A stretch of DNA of 64,000 nt, from the NCBI RefSeq assembly GCF_950097975.1, contig NZ_CATNHF010000001.1, positions 735,445-799,444 of the forward strand, read 5' to 3'. Below are positions 16,256 through 24,435 of this stretch, piece by piece. Both the position numbers and the translations under genes were made by a program. This DNA comes from Microbacterium sp. T2.11-28. Lineage in GTDB: Bacteria > Actinomycetota > Actinomycetes > Actinomycetales > Microbacteriaceae. The notes beneath the pieces were generated by a model. The model did not search any database. It was not told the DNA's origin and saw only the letters and a list, made by a program, of their open reading frames with translations. Position 1 is the stretch's first letter; each line of letters begins with the position of its first letter.

Positions 16256-16584
16256 GCCACCCGCCTCAGGTCCGCGACCGGCTGCGACGCGGTCGCCTCG
16301 GCGGCCAGGTCGACGAAGACGCCCGCCGAGGACGTGGCGGCCTGGGCCATCTCCTCGAGGTAGCGGCGGTCGATGGGCTCGGTGCGGCCGAGCTCGAAGC
16401 GCAGCGGGATCGCCGCCTGCAGCCAGATCGTGGTGCGGGCTTCGGAGTCCTCCGCCTTGTTCCACGAGACCGTGAAGCTCTCGGAGCGGCGCAGCTTGGT
16501 GGCCGCGACGACCTTGAGGTGCGCGAGCACGCGGTCCGGGATCTCGATCGGCTCGGTGCTGTTGCCGTAGTAGAGGTAACCCAT
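16252..16584 (-). CDS. Small-domain protein (DUF7882-like), copy 1
   Basis: The 110-aa product begins MGYLYYGNSTEPIEIPDRVL and continues AHLKVVAATKLRRSESFTVSW. This small domain is common in Microbacteriaceae and sometimes mis-annotated as ATP-dependent DNA ligase. It has no ligase KxDG motif. A second copy with the same framework lies at 19502-19816. GGGAG precedes the ATG at 16584. It diverges from a MarR-type regulator across an AT-rich region with inverted repeats, so MarR control is likely. I assign no biochemical function. Confidence 0.75.
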   Translation of the reverse strand: MGYLYYGNSTEPIEIPDRVLAHLKVVAATKLRRSESFTVSWNKAEDSEARTTIWLQAAIPLRFELGRTEPIDRRYLEEMAQAATSSAGVFVDLAAEATASQPVADLRRVA

Positions 16585-16606
16585 CGTGTGACTCCCTTTC
16601 AAGCGA

Positions 16607-16648
16607 ACTAACTTGCCTGAAAGGTTACTCACAAAAAAAGTAGTTAGT
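16607..16648. promoter_or_regulatory. Inverted repeat in the small-domain/MarR divergent promoter
   Basis: ACTAACT (16607-16613) and AGTTAGT (16642-16648) are perfect complements in an unusually AT-rich 128-bp divergent region. The position suits a MarR operator. Confidence 0.45.
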
Positions 16649-16653
16649 CAAGC

Positions 16654-16684
16654 AAGATACTTCACGGCCTGTATTGTGTATCTT
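16654..16684. promoter_or_regulatory. Inverted repeat AAGATAC-N17-GTATCTT, candidate MarR operator
   Basis: The two 7-bp arms (16654-16660, 16678-16684) are perfectly complementary and lie 29-59 nt before the MarR start codon, where a self-regulator would bind. Confidence 0.5.
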
Positions 16685-16712
16685 CGAGAGGTATCGGACA
16701 TCGGAGGTGACC

Positions 16713-17186
16713 ATGACTGACATCGAGCTCGACGAGAGCGTCGGCGCCGTCCTCGCCGCCTACCATCGCTTCCGCGACGCCGACTCCGCCATGGCGCTGC
16801 GCATCCGCTCGGAGACGGGGATGAGCGACAACGAGATCGCGATCATCCGCTACCTCCTCCGTGAGCGCTCGGACGAGCACGAGGTGATGCCCAGCCAGAT
16901 CTCACGCCATCTCGGCATCAGCTCGGCATCGACCACGGCGCTCATCGACCGCCTGGAACGCGCCGGCATGGTCGAGCGCATCAGTCACCCGACCGACCGG
17001 CGAAGCATCCTCGTCGCAGCCACCGACCTGGCCGCCGAGCGGATCGCGAGCACCCACGACGCCTTCGAACAGCGCCTCCTCGACCTCACGTCGAACCTCG
17101 GCGACGTCGAGCGGCACGATGTCATCGCCTATCTGACGGCGCTGGCCGAGGCCGCCGACGCCACGGCCACCGGTCCGCGCCGCTGA
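16713..17186 (+). CDS. MarR-family regulator
   Basis: The 157-aa winged-helix protein contains SQISRHLGISSASTTALIDR (about residues 54-73), the recognition helix, and HPTDRRSILVAAT in the wing, where Asp-Arg-Arg is the MarR DRR motif. MarR proteins are usually dimeric repressors relieved by small ligands. The ATG at 16713 has GGAGGTGACC directly before it; upstream in-frame codons are less likely. It is divergent from the small-domain operon and converges on a second MarR gene with a very similar recognition helix. Confidence 0.92.
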   Translation: MTDIELDESVGAVLAAYHRFRDADSAMALRIRSETGMSDNEIAIIRYLLRERSDEHEVMPSQISRHLGISSASTTALIDRLERAGMVERISHPTDRRSILVAATDLAAERIASTHDAFEQRLLDLTSNLGDVERHDVIAYLTALAEAADATATGPRR

Positions 17187-17211
17187 CGACGCGGCGGTCG
17201 GCTGACGCCGG

Positions 17212-17712
17212 TCAGGCGTCGATCTCGTCGACGGCCTCGCGCAGCGCGTCGAGGAACCGGACGATCGTCTCGCGGTCCTCCGCGCTGATCGAGCGGACGA
17301 CGTCCATCATGCGACCGTGCATCGAGGACAGGGTGTGGCGGATCTCCTCCTCGGCGAGTTCGCTCGAGGTGATGATGACGCTCCGCCGGTCATCGGGATT
17401 GGGCATGCGGGTGATGTGGCCGCTCTTGGCGAGCCGGTCCAGCAGCGCCGTGGTCGACGCGGACGTGATGCCGAGGTAACGGCTGAGGCTCACCGGCGTC
17501 ACGGGCTCGTCGCGCCGCCGCGCGCGCGCCAGGTAGCGCAGGACCAGGAGCTCGTTCTCGCCCATGTCCATCGCCTGCTGCGTGCGCCGGCGCATCGCCA
17601 CCTCGGCGGCGCGATAGGAGCGCATCGCCTCCAGCACCGCCGTGCTGCGCGCGCCGTCCGCCTCGTCGTACCAATACGACGCGGTGCTCTCTGTCCCCCC
17701 GGTCACGATCAT
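17212..17712 (-). CDS. MarR-family regulator (second, related copy)
   Basis: The 166-aa protein carries LSRYLGITSASTTALLDRLA (about 80-99) and NPDDRRSVIITSSELAEEE, so the recognition helix is nearly that of the MarR encoded at 16713. The two genes converge, their stops 25 nt apart. The start has GGGGGAG 6 nt upstream. The two may be an old duplication and could cross-regulate. Targets are not evident; the SRPBCC gene lies upstream on the same strand. Confidence 0.92.
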   Translation of the reverse strand: MIVTGGTESTASYWYDEADGARSTAVLEAMRSYRAAEVAMRRRTQQAMDMGENELLVLRYLARARRRDEPVTPVSLSRYLGITSASTTALLDRLAKSGHITRMPNPDDRRSVIITSSELAEEEIRHTLSSMHGRMMDVVRSISAEDRETIVRFLDALREAVDEIDA

Positions 17713-17778
17713 CCATTCTCCCCCATGGACAGCGGGAGGGCGGGATTGCCGCGAAGGCAGACCCCGCCCGCACCCACC

Positions 17779-18231
17779 TCAGGCCACGTCGCCCCGCCAC
17801 GAGCCGGTCTCGCCGCCGCGGGACTCGATGAACGACTTGAACTCCCCGAGCTCCTTCTTGACGGCGTGGTCGTCGATGCCGAGCACGGCGCCGAGCTTCT
17901 CGCGCAGGCCCTCCGGGTTCCAGTCGAGCTGCACCGTGACGCGCGTGGTCGTGTCGCTGAGCCGGTGGAAGGTGACCACGCCCGCGTGGTCGACCTCGCC
18001 GTCGACGCTGTTCCAGGCGACGCGCTCGTCGGGGTGCTGCTCGGTGATCTTGGTGAGGAACTCCCGCTGGACGCCGCCGATGGTGACGACCCAGCGGTTG
18101 GTGACGTCGTCGATCTGGGTGACCGTGTCGACGAAGCTCAGGAACTGCGGGAACTCCTCGAGCTGCGTCCACTGGTTGTACGCCGTCGTGACGGGAACCT
18201 CGACGTCGATGCTCTGGGTGATGTTCGCCAT
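17779..18231 (-). CDS. SRPBCC (polyketide cyclase/START-like) family protein
   Basis: The 150-aa protein starts MANITQSIDVEVPVTTAYNQ followed by WTQLEEFPQFLSFVDTVTQI, the first strands and helices of SRPBCC ligand-binding folds, and ends in a long helix EFKSFIESRGGETGSWRGDV. Such proteins bind hydrophobic ligands in a deep cavity; the ligand is unknown. The ATG at 18231 has GAGGAG about 9 nt upstream; the longer open frame is not supported. Confidence 0.88.
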   Translation of the reverse strand: MANITQSIDVEVPVTTAYNQWTQLEEFPQFLSFVDTVTQIDDVTNRWVVTIGGVQREFLTKITEQHPDERVAWNSVDGEVDHAGVVTFHRLSDTTTRVTVQLDWNPEGLREKLGAVLGIDDHAVKKELGEFKSFIESRGGETGSWRGDVA

Positions 18232-18464
18232 GCGGATGACTCCTCTCGTGCCGCCGGCCGGTCGACCGACGGGATAACGAGTCTTCGGGAACGGCCGGAT
18301 TCGCGAATCCCCATTGACATCGGCGAACGCTTGTGTCGAGGAGGCGAGCGGCGGCGCCGGTACGGCGATCACAGCCGTCGATCCGATGTCAACCCCCTAC
18401 CCGCATCTTTACGACCGGCTTTATTTTCGATGCGATGGATACGTGTGTGTGTAGGTGGCTGTAG

Positions 18465-19406
18465 GTGGCGGAACGATGGCGACTTCGCACAGCGGGACCG
18501 GATGCCGTGGAGGAGACCTGGCAGACGGTCGTGCCGTCGTCGCGGCTGCATCGCGTCGATCCGCAGCGCTTCGCATTCGACTGGACGTCGTCGACGCTCG
18601 AGGGGATGACGGTCGTCGCCTACGACCTGGAGGCGTCGGTGCGCGCGGCCGTCGACGCGGTCGACCAGGTGATGGTGTGCCGGGTCGTGACCGCTGACGG
18701 CGGCGCGTGGGACGAGCACGGCCCGCTGGACACCCGCCATCCGTGGGTGAGCGCGGGACGTCCGATCCGCGCGCGCTGGGACGGCCGCGCCCGCGTGCAC
18801 GCGCTCGTCTTCGACCGGCGCCTGGTCGAGCTGTCGGCCCGTCGCATCAGCGGCGACGACTCGCTGTGGCTGGGTCCGTGGGATGCGCGCCCGGTGAGCG
18901 ACGCCGCCGCGCGCCACTGGCAGCGCGCGTACCGCTACATCGCCGAGATGCTCCTCGCCGACGACGAGGGTCCCGGGAGCCTCGCCGAGGCGGAGCTGCG
19001 ACGCCACGCGGTCCACGCGACGCTGACCACCTACTCCCCCGCCTTCCTGGAGCGCTCCGCGCGGTCCGCGCAGCGTCGCGCGGCCCCCGCCACGGTGCGC
19101 CGGGCGATGGCCTTCATCGAGGAGCACGCGCACGAGCCCATCACCGTGGACGACGTCGCCCTCGCCGCCGGGATCTCCACGCGAGGCCTGCAGTACGCCT
19201 TCCGGCGCGCGGTGGACACGACGCCCACGGAGTGGCTGCGCCGTGCCCGCCTGTCGGGGGCGCACCGGAGCCTCTCGGACCCCGAGGGCGGAACCGTCGC
19301 CGAGATCGCCCGTCGCTGGGGCTTCGAGCACCCCTCGCGCTTCGCCGCCCACTACCGCGCGGCATACGGCGTGAACCCCGCGCAGACGCTGCGCGCGCAC
19401 CGATGA
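18465..19406 (+). CDS. AraC-family transcriptional regulator
   Basis: The 313-aa protein has a non-cupin N-terminal region and a C-terminal AraC DNA-binding domain of two helix-turn-helix motifs. The first is ITVDDVALAAGISTRGLQYA near residue 226 and the second is TVAEIARRWGFEHPSRFAAH near residue 283. Its start is uncertain: the GTG at 18465 is the furthest plausible codon and has no clear ribosome site. Two copies of GTAGGTGGC just upstream may be functional or chance. Target genes are not evident; the small-domain gene and CinA-GNAT fusion follow on the same strand. Confidence 0.85.
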   Translation: MAERWRLRTAGPDAVEETWQTVVPSSRLHRVDPQRFAFDWTSSTLEGMTVVAYDLEASVRAAVDAVDQVMVCRVVTADGGAWDEHGPLDTRHPWVSAGRPIRARWDGRARVHALVFDRRLVELSARRISGDDSLWLGPWDARPVSDAAARHWQRAYRYIAEMLLADDEGPGSLAEAELRRHAVHATLTTYSPAFLERSARSAQRRAAPATVRRAMAFIEEHAHEPITVDDVALAAGISTRGLQYAFRRAVDTTPTEWLRRARLSGAHRSLSDPEGGTVAEIARRWGFEHPSRFAAHYRAAYGVNPAQTLRAHR

Positions 19407-19501
19407 GCCGCCCGGTTCGCCGGGGGGACCTCCCCTTCGCTGCACGGACATCGGTGGAGCCGGGGGGCGGGCGGCGGTCATCGTGGTCGGGGAGCAGACA
19501 T

Positions 19502-19816
19502 ATGGGCAGACTGGTATACGACGGCGCCGTGCGCTTCGTCATCGACGACCGCACACTCGCGCATCTCCAGGTGGTGATCGGCGACAAGCTGCGGCGACGG
19601 GAGCCGTTCACCTTCACATGGGCCAATCCGCTCGACGACGGCGGCGGGCGCACGTCCGTGTGGATGTCGCCCGCATCGAGCCTGGCGTTCACCTTCGACC
19701 GTCACCGCCCGCAGCGCCTCAACCGCGCGTGGCTCGATGCGCTGTCGGCCGCCACGCATTCGCCGGCGGGCCTCTCGGCGATCCCCGAGCCGGAGCCGGA
19801 GGACGACCGCCCATGA
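19502..19816 (+). CDS. Small-domain protein (DUF7882-like), copy 2
   Basis: The 104-aa product begins MGRLVYDGAVRFVIDDRTLA and continues with HLQVVIGDKLRRREPFTFTW. It matches the copy at 16252-16584 position by position, including the L(A)HL(K/Q)VV...KLRR(R/S)E core. GGGGAG lies about 10 nt before the ATG. Its stop overlaps the start of the CinA-GNAT gene as ATGA, so both are made from one mRNA. Function is unknown. Confidence 0.78.
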   Translation: MGRLVYDGAVRFVIDDRTLAHLQVVIGDKLRRREPFTFTWANPLDDGGGRTSVWMSPASSLAFTFDRHRPQRLNRAWLDALSAATHSPAGLSAIPEPEPEDDRP

Positions 19817-20772
19817 GCGTGGATCCGGTCGAGGTGACGGTCGAGCAGATCGCCCGCCGCGTGCAGGACCTCGGCGCCACCGTCGGCGCCGTCGAATCCC
19901 TGACCAGCGGTGCGGTCGCCAGCGCGCTCGGCCGCGGCAGCGACGCCGCCGGGTGGTTCCGCGGCGCCGTCGTCGCCTACCAGATGTCCACGAAGGAAGC
20001 GGTGCTGGGCGTGGCACCGGGCACCGACCCGGCCACGCCGGACTGCGCCGCGCAGCTCGCCACGGGGGGACGGACCCTCCTCGGCGTCGACGTCTGCGTC
20101 TCGGTCACCGGCGTCGGGGGACCCGACCCCGAAGGCAGCCACCCCGCGGGCGAGGTGCACCTCGGGATCGCCACCGCGGCCGGCGTCGAGACCGCCTCAC
20201 ACCGCTTCGACGGCGATCCGGCCGACGTGGTCGAGCAGAGCGTGAGGGCCGCCGTCGAGGCGATCCGCAGCGCGCTCGACGGGTCGGCCACCGGCGCGAC
20301 CGAGCGCCCCGCGGACGGCATCCGCATCGAGCCGATGCGCGTGGCCGACGCGGGCGAGGTGCTCACCGTGCAGCGCGCCGCCTTCGTCAGCGAGGCGCAG
20401 ATCTACGGCGCCGCCGACACGGCGCCCCTGACCCAGACCCTCGAGCAGCTGGAAGCGGACATCTCCGGCGGTCAGGGGTGGGTCGCACGCCGGCACGGCC
20501 GGCTCGTGGGTGCGCTCAGCTGCCGGGAGGCGGACGACGTGCTGCTGATCGGCCGGATCGCCATCGCGCCGGACATGCAGGGCGAGGGAATCGGCCGCCG
20601 CCTGCTCGCACGGGCCGAAGCAGCCAGCACGGCCGCCGAGGCGGAGCTGTTCACCGGGAGCCTCAGCGAGGCGAACCTGCGCCTGTACCGCAGCTGCGGC
20701 TACGTCGAGACGGAGCGGATCGACCAGGGCGACGGCACGGCGCAGGTGTTCCTGCGCAAGCAGCTGCGCTGA
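19813..20772 (+). CDS. CinA C-terminal amidase domain fused to a GNAT acetyltransferase
   Basis: The 319-aa protein joins two families. Residues 1 to about 160 match the CinA/PncC domain, with AVESLTSGAVASALG, GWFRGAVVAYQMSTKEAVLG and VTGVGGPDPEGSHPAGEVHL. That domain hydrolyses nicotinamide mononucleotide to NaMN in characterised members. Residues about 174-319 form a GNAT domain with IRIEPMRVADAGEVLTVQRA and the acetyl-CoA loop IAPDMQGEGIGRRLLARAEA near 250-265. The frame is continuous with no stop or ribosome site at the junction, so the fusion appears real. It is translationally coupled to the small-domain protein. A link between pyridine-nucleotide salvage and acetylation is speculative. 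Confidence 0.86.
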   Translation: MSVDPVEVTVEQIARRVQDLGATVGAVESLTSGAVASALGRGSDAAGWFRGAVVAYQMSTKEAVLGVAPGTDPATPDCAAQLATGGRTLLGVDVCVSVTGVGGPDPEGSHPAGEVHLGIATAAGVETASHRFDGDPADVVEQSVRAAVEAIRSALDGSATGATERPADGIRIEPMRVADAGEVLTVQRAAFVSEAQIYGAADTAPLTQTLEQLEADISGGQGWVARRHGRLVGALSCREADDVLLIGRIAIAPDMQGEGIGRRLLARAEAASTAAEAELFTGSLSEANLRLYRSCGYVETERIDQGDGTAQVFLRKQLR

Positions 20773-20794
20773 CCTGCGAGTACCCGGCGCGCGC

Positions 20795-21730
20795 TCACCA
20801 CGCGCCGGGTGCCACGCCCTCGCGGAGGAAGCACCCGACGATGCCGTACAGCCTGTCGGTCTCGTGCGGGATCAGCGTCTCGAAGAACGCGAACGCGTGG
20901 ATCATCCCCGGCGCGACGACCAGGCTCACGGGCGCACCGGCCGCCCGGGCCCGCGCGACGTACTCCTCGGCCTCCGAGCGCAGCGGGTCGTATTCGGCCG
21001 CGATCACGAGCGTCTCGGGCAAGTCGGCCGCGTACGGCCCGGACAGCGGCGACGCGGCGCGCCTGTCGGCGTCCGCCGGGAAGTAGTGGTCGAAGTACCA
21101 CGCGACCCGCTCCGCCGTCAGCAGGTGACCCGTCCCGAGCTCGCGCAGGCTCGCGCCGCTCATCGTGTAGTCGAGGCTGGGGTAGAGCAGCACCTGGCGC
21201 CGGATGGGCGAGATCCACTCGCCCGCGGCGACGCGCATCGCGATCGATGCCACCTTGGCGGCGCCGCCGGAATCGGCCATCGCGTGCACGTGCCCGGTCG
21301 TCGGGATCCCGTCGATTCCTTCCGGGAGCGCGCGCAGCACCGCGTAGACGTCGGTCAGCCCCGCCGGGAACGGCGCCTCGGGTGCTCGCCGGTAGTCCAC
21401 CGACACGACCACCATCCCGGTCGCGGCCGCGGTCCGCCGCGCGGAGAAGTCGTACACGTCGAGGTCGCCGGCGAGATGGCCGCCGCCGTGGACGAACAGG
21501 ACGACGTCGCGCTCCTCGTCGGGCACGGGTACGTAGCGTCGCACGGGCACCCCGGCGATGACCGCGTCATCCACCCGTGCCACGTCGACCGGGGCCGCCG
21601 CGAACCCGGCGAGCGCGGCCAGCGCGGCGCGCGCCGATTCCGGGGTCGCCACGACGCCCGCGCGGGCTGCCTCCTCGGCACGCGGGTTGAGCTCATCGAG
21701 ATGGGCGCGCAGAGCCGGGTGGAGGGGCAT
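20795..21730 (-). CDS. Alpha/beta hydrolase, hormone-sensitive-lipase type esterase
   Basis: The 311-aa enzyme has the HGGG oxyanion motif (LFVHGGGHLAGDL near residue 83), VVSVDYRRAPEAPFPAGLTD and the nucleophile region AMADSGGAAKVA near residue 150. There the usual GDSAGG reads ADSGGA. The acid is probably in EYDPLRSEAEEYV and the His in PGMIHAF. The family cleaves short acyl esters. The first Gly of the GxSxG elbow is Ala, so activity should be checked. TAGCAT ends 6 nt before the ATG, suggesting a leaderless mRNA. Confidence 0.88.
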   Translation of the reverse strand: MPLHPALRAHLDELNPRAEEAARAGVVATPESARAALAALAGFAAAPVDVARVDDAVIAGVPVRRYVPVPDEERDVVLFVHGGGHLAGDLDVYDFSARRTAAATGMVVVSVDYRRAPEAPFPAGLTDVYAVLRALPEGIDGIPTTGHVHAMADSGGAAKVASIAMRVAAGEWISPIRRQVLLYPSLDYTMSGASLRELGTGHLLTAERVAWYFDHYFPADADRRAASPLSGPYAADLPETLVIAAEYDPLRSEAEEYVARARAAGAPVSLVVAPGMIHAFAFFETLIPHETDRLYGIVGCFLREGVAPGAW

Positions 21731-21736
21731 GCCTGG

Positions 21737-21742
21737 ATGCTA
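21737..21742 (-). promoter_or_regulatory. -10 box of the esterase gene (leaderless)
   Basis: On the minus strand TAGCAT is followed by 6 nt and the ATG at 21730. Confidence 0.5.
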
Positions 21743-21790
21743 GCGCCGACGCGCCCCTCCCCCTCCGCCCGGCTCGGCCGAACCGCTCCG

Positions 21791-22963
21791 TCAGGGCTGG
21801 AGGACGACCTTGATGCAGCCGTCGGCCTTCTTCTGGAAGAGGTCGTAGTGCGCCGCGGCGTCCGCGAGATGCGGGCGATGGGTGACGAGGTCCTCGGTGC
21901 CGAGCGGATCGTCGTCCGCCTCGACGAGCGGCATCAGCATGTCGGTCCAGCGCTTCACGTTGCACTGCCCCATCCGCAGGGTCACCTGCTTGTCGAACAG
22001 GGTCTTCATGGGCATCGGGTCGGCCTCGCCCGCGTACACGCCGCTGATGGAGACCGTTCCGCCGCGTCGCACCATGTCGATCGCGCTCATGAGCGCCGCC
22101 GTCCGGTCGAGACCCGCCGTCTCCATGAGAGGCTGCGCGATCGCGCCGGGGAGCGATCCGATCGCATGGTGGGCGGCTGCGACCACGGGGTTGCCGTGCG
22201 CCTCCATCCCGACGGCGTCGACCACCGCATCGGCGCCGCGGCCGGCGGTCGCGTCGCGGATCGCATCCACGGCGTGCTCATCGCCGACCGACCGGATCCC
22301 GTGACGCTCCGCGAGGGCGCGCCGCTCGGGCACCGGGTCGACGCCGATCACGTCGTAGCCGAGGTGACGGCCGATGCGGGCGGCGAACTGCCCCACCGGT
22401 CCCAGCCCGACCACGGCGAGCGTCCCGCCCTCGGGCACGTGCGCGTAGTTCACGCCCTGCCAAGCCGTCGGAAGGATGTCGCTCAGGAACAGGTAGCGGT
22501 CGTCGGGGAGATCGTCGCCGACAGGGATGGTGTTGTAGTCGGCGAGGGGCACGCGCAGGTACTCTGCCTGGCCGCCCGGGACCTGCCCGTACAGCTTCGT
22601 GAACCCGAACAGCGATGCGCCCGAGCCGTACTCGGTCACCTGCGTCGTCTCGCACTGGGACTGGAGTCCCCGCTCGCACATGAAGCACTCGCCGCACGCG
22701 ATGTTGAACGGGATGACGACGCGCTGCCCCACCCGGAGGGTGTGCACGTCGCTGCCGACCTCCTCGACGACGCCCATCGTCTCGTGCCCGAGGATGTCGC
22801 CCCGGTCCAGGTAGGCGCCGAACAGCTCGTACAGGTGGAGGTCCGATCCGCAGATCGCGGTGGAGGTGACGCGGATGATCGCATCGGTGGTCTTCTGGAG
22901 GCGCGCATCGGGGACCTCGAGCACCTCGACCTTGCGGCGCCCCTGCCAGGTCAGGGCCTTCAT
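21791..22963 (-). CDS. Zinc-dependent alcohol dehydrogenase, formaldehyde-dehydrogenase-like
   Basis: The 390-aa MDR-superfamily enzyme has all zinc ligands. Catalytic zinc is set by Cys38 in TAICGSDLHLYE and by His60-Glu61 in ILGHETMGVVEEVG. Structural zinc is set by Cys90, Cys93, Cys96 and Cys104. The NAD fold is marked by VVGLGPVGQFAARIGRHLG, and VDAVGMEAHG follows. The length and insertions fit glutathione-independent formaldehyde dehydrogenases and related actinobacterial enzymes. The substrate is not fixed. The ATG at 22963 overlaps the stop of a small acidic protein by 4 bp, so the two are coupled. Confidence 0.92.
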   Translation of the reverse strand: MKALTWQGRRKVEVLEVPDARLQKTTDAIIRVTSTAICGSDLHLYELFGAYLDRGDILGHETMGVVEEVGSDVHTLRVGQRVVIPFNIACGECFMCERGLQSQCETTQVTEYGSGASLFGFTKLYGQVPGGQAEYLRVPLADYNTIPVGDDLPDDRYLFLSDILPTAWQGVNYAHVPEGGTLAVVGLGPVGQFAARIGRHLGYDVIGVDPVPERRALAERHGIRSVGDEHAVDAIRDATAGRGADAVVDAVGMEAHGNPVVAAAHHAIGSLPGAIAQPLMETAGLDRTAALMSAIDMVRRGGTVSISGVYAGEADPMPMKTLFDKQVTLRMGQCNVKRWTDMLMPLVEADDDPLGTEDLVTHRPHLADAAAHYDLFQKKADGCIKVVLQP

Positions 22964-23232
22964 GCGCTGCCCACGGGGGGAATGCCGGCGGCGGGATCGG
23001 ACGCGTCGCCCGGAAGCTCGGTCCGCAGGTCCTGCGGCGTCGCCTCCGCCTCGGAGTCGTCGCCGGGTCGCTCGTCGCCGAGGTCTTCGGGGGCGAGGTC
23101 GCCCTGACCGTCCTCGCCCAGTTCGGCGTCGACGGGATCGGCGCCCTGCGTCTCGGGCTGGAAGGCGTCGCCGGGGAGGTCGGCGGAGGGGATGTCCGCA
23201 CTGCCGGCGGGGAGATCGGAGTCGGTGGTCAT
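22960..23232 (-). CDS. Small acidic disordered protein
   Basis: The 90-aa product is very rich in Asp, Glu, Pro and Gly, has a strongly negative charge and no hydrophobic core, and should be disordered. GAGGAGG lies about 10 nt before the ATG at 23232. Its stop overlaps the dehydrogenase start (ATGA), indicating one transcript. I recognise no family; a small stress-associated protein is one possibility. Confidence 0.6.
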   Translation of the reverse strand: MTTDSDLPAGSADIPSADLPGDAFQPETQGADPVDAELGEDGQGDLAPEDLGDERPGDDSEAEATPQDLRTELPGDASDPAAGIPPVGSA

Positions 23233-23340
23233 GCGGCCCACCCTCCTCGGCGCCGGTGCGCCCGGCGAGGGGGTTGCCCCGCGGCGGCGCACGGGCTACG
23301 GGACCGCGCCGCCGGACGGCCGTCCGCGGGAGCGGATCCC

Positions 23341-24328
23341 TCAGTCCGCGCGCACCACCTCGGCGAAGACCGGCCGGTGGTCGGTGGGTGCTCCCGGCAC
23401 CGCCAGGGTCGCCGCGTAGGACGCGCGCCGGTCCGGAGCGACCATGATGTGGTCGATCGCCCCTCCCCACCGGGGGGACACCGACGTCGGCCACGACGGC
23501 GCCAGGCCCTCGACCGTCGCGCACCCCCCCGAGGCGCCCGCCCGGCATGTTCCGGACGCTCGCGTTGAAGTCGCCGAGCGCGATGACGTCGTCTGCCGCG
23601 CACTGCTCGGCCACCCAGTCGAGGCCGTCGGTCCACATCCGGCTGCCCCAGCTGAGCGAGATCCGCATCACGTGGACGGCGACGATGCGCGGCAGGGCGG
23701 CATCGGGGTCGTCGGGAGCGAGCACGATGCCGGTTCCGCCGTCGTCGGCGTCGACGACGCGGTACGGGCCGAGGCGATCGGCGACGAGGACGACGATCGC
23801 GATCCCGGGCTGTCCGAGCAGCTGGTAGCCGTCGGGAACGCCGCCGGCGGCGGCCTGCTCCATCGTGAGCTCGGGGAACACGGCGACGTCGGCGGACGTG
23901 TCGCGCACCAGCCGGGCGCGTGCGGCCGCGTCGACGTCTCCGTGCCGCACGTTCCATGCGAGCACGCGGATCGCGTCTTCGCCGGCCGCGACCGGGAGCT
24001 GTGCGACCGTGCGGGTCGGCGCGACGATCACGACGTGCAGCACGAGCGCGACGGCGAGCACCGTCACGAGCGCGCCGCCCCCGATCAGGAAGGTCCGCCG
24101 CCGGATCCCGGCCGCCCAGGCGAACAGGAGGGTCGCGAGCGCCAGCGCCGTGAGCACCGCGAGCACCACCCGAGGAAGCGCGAGCGCACCCGCGAACAGG
24201 CCCCATCGCGACCCGACGCCCAGCACGAGGCCGCCGAGGTAGGCGATCGAAGCGACGCCGACCAGCGCCAGCGCGACGGCGAACACGCCGCCGAGCAGGG
24301 TGCGCAGCCGCGCAGCGGATGTGGTCAT
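23341..24328 (-). pseudogene. Endonuclease/exonuclease/phosphatase-family membrane protein, frameshifted
   Basis: The N-terminal part, from the ATG at 24328, has three hydrophobic segments and then the EEP fold with IRVLAWNVRHGDVD, VAVFPELTMEQ and ALGDFNASVRNMPGGRLGG. After this point the frame is wrong. The expected end (IDHIMVAPDRRASYAATLAV, then TDHRPVFAEVV and a TGA at 23341) continues in the frame reached by removing one base. The junction is a run of seven C at 23524-23530, seven G in the coding strand. The span of 988 nt is one more than a multiple of three. With six G it would encode 328 aa and a complete DNase-I-like active site. Either a recent homopolymer slip or a sequencing error explains this. 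Confidence 0.85.
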
Positions 24329-24435
24329 GGGCGCCGTCCCTTCGGGAGGAAGGTGCCTCGTCGCACGAGCAGGAATGCCCGGAGCGTATCGCACGGGCCC
24401 GAGGTCGTGCGAGCACGGACCGGGACGCGGCGCGG

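Noticed and set aside
16252..16584. ATP-dependent DNA ligase
   Set aside because: Similar proteins sometimes carry this name, but there is no KxDG adenylation motif and the protein is only 110 aa.
20864..23107. Long plus-strand frame opposite the esterase and dehydrogenase
   Set aside because: It is a shadow frame with low-complexity composition and no ribosome site.
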